Assembly (NCBI GenBank): GCA_026986085.1
Contig: JALSPE010000165.1
Location: forward strand, 1 to 6,639
Reading direction: 5' to 3'
From: Campylobacteraceae bacterium
Lineage (GTDB): Bacteria > Campylobacterota > Campylobacteria > Campylobacterales > Sulfurovaceae
Length of the DNA: 6,639 nt
Below, piece after piece: positions 5,320 to 6,639 of this stretch. Position numbers and translations under genes: made by a program. Positions within the stretch are counted from its first letter, which is position 1. Each line of letters opens with the position of its first letter. Below the pieces are notes generated by a model, which saw only the letters and a list, made by a program, of their open reading frames with translations, was not told the DNA's origin and did not search any database.

Positions 5320-5420
5320 GGCTTTACAAGGTTTCCCTTATGCGTCATTAAATTTTTTTGAATTACCTACGGGTAGTCCTGCAAAAATTTAATTTAGCCT
5401 AAGAGAAACCTTGTAAAGCT
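5320..5420. repeat. Internal hairpin 2 (C-B'-C')
   Basis: Arms 5320-5357 and 5383-5420 match as inverted repeats at 32 of 38 without gaps. They enclose exactly the 25-nt block B' (5358-5382), the reverse complement of B at 23 of 25. The arm sequences differ from those of hairpin 1. The two hairpins are separated by CTTCG (5315-5319). Confidence 0.85.
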
Positions 5421-5450
5421 GTGGCTATGATAATCCGTCGAACTCAGGTT
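5419..5450 (-). repeat. Right terminal inverted repeat (A')
   Basis: Reverse complement of the left arm at 30 of 32 positions. The GTCGAACTCAGG end faces outward. A flanking TTTACAA follows at 5449-5455. Confidence 0.9.
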
Positions 5451-5456
5451 TACAAT

Positions 5457-5462
5457 ATTTTA
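5457..5462 (-). promoter_or_regulatory. Possible promoter reading through the fold-back element
   Basis: Minus-strand TAAAAT with TG close upstream would start RNA near 5450, at the edge of the element. The whole element would then form the roughly 290-nt leader of the 4159-5157 gene. It is part of a 10-bp inverted repeat, 5454-5463/5505-5514. Weak on sequence alone. Confidence 0.3.
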
Positions 5463-5518
5463 CACTTTTATTTACTTAATACGCCTAAAATAGTGAATAT
5501 CTATGTAAAATATTATCT

Positions 5519-5938
5519 CTATAAGTAACCTAATGTAATATAGACAACGATAATATATCTAATTAATTTAGATAGTGTTACAAATAGTAAAAATAGCTTA
5601 AAATTATAATTTAAAATACCTGCAATAAAAGTAAGTGGGTCTCCAATAATAGGTAAAGAAGATAGAAGCAAAGAGTAAGCACCAAACTTTTTAAATTTTA
5701 TTTTTGCACTATTTATAGAGCTACTCTTAATATAACCCTTTTTTAATAGATACTCCTCCCCCTTTAAACCCATATAATAATTTAAAACACTACCCAATAC
5801 ATTACCAATAGTTGCAACTATTACTACTAAATATGGTGAATATCCATTTAAAATATTATATGATAATAGTGCTTCGCTTCCTAATGGAAGTAGTGAACCA
5901 CTTAAAAAAGCTACTACAAATAGAGTTATATAATTCAT
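5519..5938 (-). CDS. YqaA-family (DedA-related) inner-membrane protein
   Basis: At 139 residues it matches the size of E. coli YqaA (about 142) and the family blocks: LLPLGSEALL at 16-25, GNVLGSVLNYYMG at 45-57, FGAYSLLLSSLPIIGDPLTFIAG at 85-107, and a basic pair Lys124/Arg127 in the last helix. This small group is related to DedA/VTT-domain proteins, some of which are lipid flippases; the substrate of YqaA proteins is not settled. Four to five hydrophobic segments are visible, including re-entrant-like loops around Pro18 and Pro101. The first ATG is the only option, since an in-frame TAA lies three codons upstream. There is no Shine-Dalgarno sequence, and TATAAT ends 5 nt before the ATG, so the message is probably leaderless. 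The gene is divergent from the tRNA operon. Confidence 0.9.
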   Translation of the reverse strand: MNYITLFVVAFLSGSLLPLGSEALLSYNILNGYSPYLVVIVATIGNVLGSVLNYYMGLKGEEYLLKKGYIKSSSINSAKIKFKKFGAYSLLLSSLPIIGDPLTFIAGILNYNFKLFLLFVTLSKLIRYIIVVYITLGYL

Positions 5939-5943
5939 AAGAA

Positions 5944-5949
5944 ATTATA
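5944..5949 (-). promoter_or_regulatory. Promoter of the YqaA-family gene, probably leaderless
   Basis: A perfect TATAAT -10 box is followed by 5 nt and then the ATG at 5938, so transcription should begin at or next to the A of the start codon. Upstream DNA is T/A-rich and lacks a -35. Confidence 0.6.
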
Positions 5950-5977
5950 CATTTTTAAACTTTATATTAAAAACCTC

Positions 5978-6006
5978 TTGACAATTTAAGGAAAAACTAC
6001 TATAAT
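5978..6006 (+). promoter_or_regulatory. Consensus sigma-70 promoter of the tRNA operon
   Basis: TTGACA (5978-5983), a 17-bp spacer and TATAAT (6001-6006) are an exact consensus. The start near 6013 lies about 9 nt before tRNA-Pro. No later promoter of comparable quality is seen before tRNA-Leu, so the five tRNAs are probably one transcript. Confidence 0.9.
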
Positions 6007-6021
6007 TGCAACTCAATTTAA

Positions 6022-6098
6022 CGGAGTGTAGCGCAGTCTGGTAGCGCACCTGGTTTGGGACCAGGGGGTCGAAGGTTCGAGTCCTTTCACTCCGACCA
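6022..6098 (+). tRNA. tRNA-Pro (anticodon TGG)
   Basis: A 77-nt cloverleaf with encoded CCA. The acceptor CGGAGTG pairs fully with CACTCCG; the anticodon loop TTTGGGA presents TGG; the T-loop is GGTTCGAGTCC. It is first in the tRNA operon. Confidence 0.98.
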
Positions 6099-6137
6099 CT
6101 TTGATATTTAACATTTAATATAATAACTTTAGTTGAT

Positions 6138-6214
6138 GGTAGGCGTAGTTCAGTTGGTAGAGCGCCAGTTTGTGGCACTGGTTGTCGCGGGTTCGAGTCC
6201 CGTCGCCTACCCCA
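6138..6214 (+). tRNA. tRNA-His (anticodon GTG)
   Basis: A 77-nt gene including the extra 5' G at position -1 (6138) that marks tRNA-His, opposite C73. The acceptor GTAGGCG pairs with CGCCTAC, the anticodon is GTG, and CCA is encoded (6212-6214). It lies 39 nt after tRNA-Pro. Confidence 0.98.
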
Positions 6215-6252
6215 TAATTAGTTGGTGTAACGAAGGATTAACCTAGCTCAAA

Positions 6253-6329
6253 GCGCCAGTGGCTCAACTGGATAGAGCATCAGACTTCGGATCTGAGGGT
6301 TAGGGGTTCAAGTCCTCTCTGGCGTACCA
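6253..6329 (+). tRNA. tRNA-Arg (anticodon TCG)
   Basis: A 77-nt cloverleaf with encoded CCA. The acceptor GCGCCAG pairs with CTGGCGT (one G-U). The anticodon stem TCAGA/TCTGA holds loop CTTCGGA, anticodon TCG, which reads CGA and perhaps other CGN codons. Its flanks are partly complementary to each other (6215-6227 and 6331-6344). Confidence 0.96.
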
Positions 6330-6360
6330 TCAGCAACCAAATTATAAAGTTATTAAAAAT

Positions 6361-6437
6361 GCACTCGTAGCTCAGCTGGATAGAGCACCCGCCTTCTAAG
6401 CGGGCGGTCTCAGGTTCGAATCCTGACGGGTGTACCA
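6361..6437 (+). tRNA. tRNA-Arg (anticodon TCT)
   Basis: A 77-nt cloverleaf with encoded CCA. The acceptor GCACTCG pairs with CGGGTGT (two G-U). The anticodon stem CCCGC/GCGGG holds loop CTTCTAA, anticodon TCT, reading AGA/AGG, the main arginine codons of an AT-rich genome. Confidence 0.97.
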
Positions 6438-6471
6438 CCTTAAGTTAAAGTTAAAAAATTTTAACCCACAT

Positions 6472-6556
6472 GCGGATGTGGTGGAACTGGCAGACACGCT
6501 AGACTTAGGATCTAGTGCCGCAAGGCGTGGAGGTTCGACTCCTCTCATCCGCACCA
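6472..6556 (+). tRNA. tRNA-Leu (anticodon TAG)
   Basis: An 85-nt class II tRNA with a long variable arm (TGCCGCAAGGCGT region) and encoded CCA. The acceptor GCGGATG pairs with CATCCGC. The anticodon loop CTTAGGA presents TAG, reading CUN leucine codons. It is last in the operon; no clear terminator hairpin follows before the window ends. Confidence 0.97.
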
Positions 6557-6614
6557 CTTACTCAATTATCATTTACAATATTAAACTATTAAATCATCTT
6601 TTAAAGAACTTAAA

Positions 6615-6639
6615 TGTATAATAATTAAAAATTCAAGGT
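6615..6639 (+). promoter_or_regulatory. Promoter and Shine-Dalgarno sequence of a gene starting beyond the window
   Basis: TATAAT (6617-6622) preceded by TG, then CAAGGT at the window edge (6634-6639), suggest a short leader and a start codon just outside to the right. A -35 is not seen. Confidence 0.5.

Larger units (their letters stand above)
5184..5448. mobile_element. 265-bp non-autonomous fold-back element (MITE-like, two hairpins)
   Basis: The element begins CCTGAGTTCGACGG and ends with its reverse complement. Terminal inverted repeats 5184-5213 and 5419-5448 match at 28 of 30. Imperfect 7-bp direct repeats flank it: GTTACAA (5177-5183) and TTTACAA (5449-5455), consistent with a target-site duplication. 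It has no ORF of its own. Inside lie two adjacent hairpins (5212-5314 and 5320-5420) whose 25-nt loops are reverse complements. It sits 26 nt upstream of the 4159-5157 start codon, between that gene and any native promoter. Local GC is higher in the repeats than in the surrounding intergenic DNA. A structured RNA leader is an alternative to a transposable element; both may apply. Confidence 0.7.

Noticed and set aside
5945..6178. Minus-strand 77-codon frame
   Set aside because: It runs antisense through tRNA-Pro and into tRNA-His. Its peptide is the familiar artefact of tRNA genes read backwards, and its start lies inside tRNA-His.
6430..6621. Plus-strand 63-codon frame
   Set aside because: It is tRNA-Leu read as protein (the VVELADTLDLGSS artefact) and starts inside the end of tRNA-Arg.
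1..6639. CRISPR array, rRNA or replication origin
   Set aside because: No regularly spaced direct repeats, no rRNA-like sequence and no DnaA-box cluster were seen.

Overview
The window is AT-rich DNA from a bacterium of the Campylobacterota (epsilonproteobacteria), probably a free-living Sulfurimonas- or Sulfurovum-like lineage. This rests on three things: base composition and promoter style (good -10 boxes, mostly no -35); a lineage-typical protein with an FrdB/HdrB-like layout (4159-5157); and closeness of the endonuclease IV and outer-membrane protein to Campylobacterota versions as I remember them. The genus is inference.

Layout. Bases 1-461 are a non-housekeeping intergenic stretch. A perfect consensus promoter on the minus strand (195-223) fires into a 20-bp inverted repeat (112-131/170-189) and then a 26-codon ORF for a basic, hydrophobic peptide (8-88). 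A second long palindrome lies at 319-370. Next come an outer-membrane beta-barrel-like protein (462-1352, +), convergent with a small lipoprotein bearing a degenerate Kazal-like domain (1360-1575, -), and an orphan NqrB/RnfD-like membrane protein (1636-2490, -). tRNA-Glu(TTC) follows on the minus strand (2573-2647). A two-gene operon of a lipoprotein and endonuclease IV (nfo) occupies 2738-4143 (+). It converges on a 332-residue protein (4159-5157, -) that looks like an FrdB-type N-terminus plus an HdrB-type C-terminus without their metal-binding cysteines. A YqaA-family membrane protein (5519-5938, -) is divergent from a five-tRNA operon Pro-His-Arg-Arg-Leu (6022-6556, +), which has a perfect TTGACA-17-TATAAT promoter. 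The right edge holds the promoter and Shine-Dalgarno sequence of a gene that starts outside.

The most unusual object is a 265-bp fold-back element at 5184-5448, just upstream of the 4159-5157 gene. It has 30-bp terminal inverted repeats and an imperfect 7-bp flanking direct repeat. Inside are two adjacent hairpins with different arms, each exactly enclosing a 25-nt loop. The two loops are complementary to each other (23/25), so the order is A-D-B-D'-C-B'-C'-A'. It looks like a non-autonomous mobile or structured-RNA element. A second lead is the small peptide gene at the left edge, whose architecture (consensus promoter, 5' hairpin leader, tiny hydrophobic cationic peptide) resembles a type I toxin gene.

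The genes do not form one pathway. They are envelope proteins (OMP, two lipoproteins, RnfD-like, YqaA), DNA repair (nfo) and translation (six tRNAs). Several pairs share convergent terminator hairpins or closely packed divergent promoters.
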